Shown here piece after piece: positions 63,364-64,000 of a stretch of 64,000 nt of DNA; within the stretch, counting starts at the first letter, position 1; each line of letters starts with the position of its first letter. The notes below the pieces were generated by a model, which was not told the origin of the DNA, searched no databases, and was given only the letters and a program-made list of their open reading frames with translations. The stretch is from JAJRRS01 sp965230275. Its GTDB lineage: Bacteria; Planctomycetota; Phycisphaerae; Phycisphaerales; Phycisphaeraceae. Made by a program: the position numbers and the translations under genes. The stretch spans positions 124,001 through 188,000 of the forward strand of contig CBDDKO010000002.1 in NCBI GenBank assembly GCA_965230275.1, in the 5' to 3' direction.

Positions 63364-64000
63364 TTGACGGATCAGGGCCAGGACGATTTACAGGCATTGG
63401 CGCAGACGCTGGTGGACCAGCCGGACCTGCCGGAGCCAGCCGCCGAGCCGGTGGAGGACCCGGTGACCCGGCTGCTGCCGTGGGGTGTGTCGCTGCTGAT
63501 TCATCTCGGGCTGGTGCTGGTCGCGATCTTCGTGGTCTGGTCCACGGTGGTCCTGACCAGCGATGAGCAGATCATCATCCCGACCGCGCGCCTAAGCAGG
63601 ACGCCTGGCGCGCCGCTTCAGATCAAGCAGACGCCCAGGCTCAAGACCGACCCGATCGCCCGGCGGACGGTGTCGCCGATCAAGAAACAGACGCAGATCC
63701 CGATGCTCACCCAGCCGCAGAGCGACGCGACGCTGGTCGGCGTGCTCGGCGCGAGCGGTGCGGCGAACCCGTTCGACGCCACCATCGCCGGCAGCGGCGA
63801 ACTCCGCGCCAACTTCCTCGGCTCCGGCGGCAACGCCAGGCGCATCGCCTTCGTCATCGACGCGTCGGGGTCACTGATCGACAACTTCCCGTTTGTGATC
63901 CGTGAACTGCAGCGCTCCATCACACAACTCAGCGGCCGGCAATACTTCACGGTCATCTTCTATCAGGGCGATCGCGTGATCGAGGTCACGCCCGCGGGGA
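63364..64000 (+). CDS. Membrane-anchored von Willebrand A-domain protein (partial)
   Basis: About 212 residues, cut by the window end. The start is a TTG at 63364 with GGGAGG eight bases upstream. An acidic N-terminus is followed by one membrane helix (WGVSLLIHLGLVLVAIFVVW, about 40-59), a basic/Pro-rich linker (TPRLKTDPIARRTVSPIKK) and a VWA domain that begins RRIAFVIDASGS (MIDAS DxSGS) and continues FTVIFYQGDRVIEV. The layout resembles TonB/VWA-type planctomycete proteins. VWA domains bind partners through a metal; the function here is unknown. Confidence 0.8.
   Translation, partial: MTDQGQDDLQALAQTLVDQPDLPEPAAEPVEDPVTRLLPWGVSLLIHLGLVLVAIFVVWSTVVLTSDEQIIIPTARLSRTPGAPLQIKQTPRLKTDPIARRTVSPIKKQTQIPMLTQPQSDATLVGVLGASGAANPFDATIAGSGELRANFLGSGGNARRIAFVIDASGSLIDNFPFVIRELQRSITQLSGRQYFTVIFYQGDRVIEVTPAG

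Overview
The window reads as chromosomal DNA of a planctomycete, most likely class Phycisphaerae. This is inferred from high GC, several exported proteins that combine dockerin-like repeats ending in NNWN with a PEP-CTERM tail, pseudopilin-like proteins with an H-x9-DG motif, an N-terminal LEPR-XLL motif, and CxxCGYNLRGL zinc-ribbon membrane proteins. Many genes lack a clear Shine-Dalgarno site; others have a strong one.

Layout. 1-4.7 kb: the end of priA, two paralogous PEP-CTERM proteins, a pseudopilin-like protein, a Fur/Zur-type regulator overlapping a His/Cys-rich membrane protein gene, and a second pseudopilin-like protein. The regulator starts inside a 28-bp palindrome. 4.9-9.0 kb: two large exported PEP-CTERM/dockerin proteins (DUF1566-like; metallophosphoesterase with DNRLRE-like domains). 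9.0-17.9 kb: mostly housekeeping and sugar metabolism (GH130 and GH112 phosphorylases, YggS, DedA, CCA-adding enzyme, a methyltransferase, a zinc ribbon, a lipoprotein). 18-27 kb: an ArsR-methyltransferase fusion with ahcY, a DUF4132 protein with a small partner, a hydrolase, an ArnT-like glycosyltransferase and another PEP-CTERM protein. 28-31 kb: a decayed reading frame, a third pseudopilin-like gene, and an insertion sequence (IS) sitting inside a REP-like palindrome with a 4-bp target duplication. 31-32.6 kb: an ECF sigma factor directly behind a CarH-like B12-binding protein. 32.8-39.6 kb: two tRNA-Lys genes flanking BamD-like, LptE-like, FtsH, zinc-ribbon membrane and NeuB-like genes.

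39.6-63.3 kb is an accessory island beside tRNA-Lys(UUU). It holds a possible integrase remnant, a gene truncated by an IS, a 282-bp remnant of an RHS toxin tip squeezed between two ISs, and a 6145-residue LEPR-XLL adhesin/RHS protein with its own promoter. That protein ends in DPSGL followed by a WHH-type nuclease tip. Behind it lie two full-length paralogous candidate immunity genes and the stump of a third. The window closes inside a von Willebrand A-domain membrane protein gene.

The strongest candidates for something new are the giant polymorphic toxin locus with its immunity array and remnant, the ECF sigma/B12 photoreceptor-like pair, and a possible zinc-response locus near the left end.
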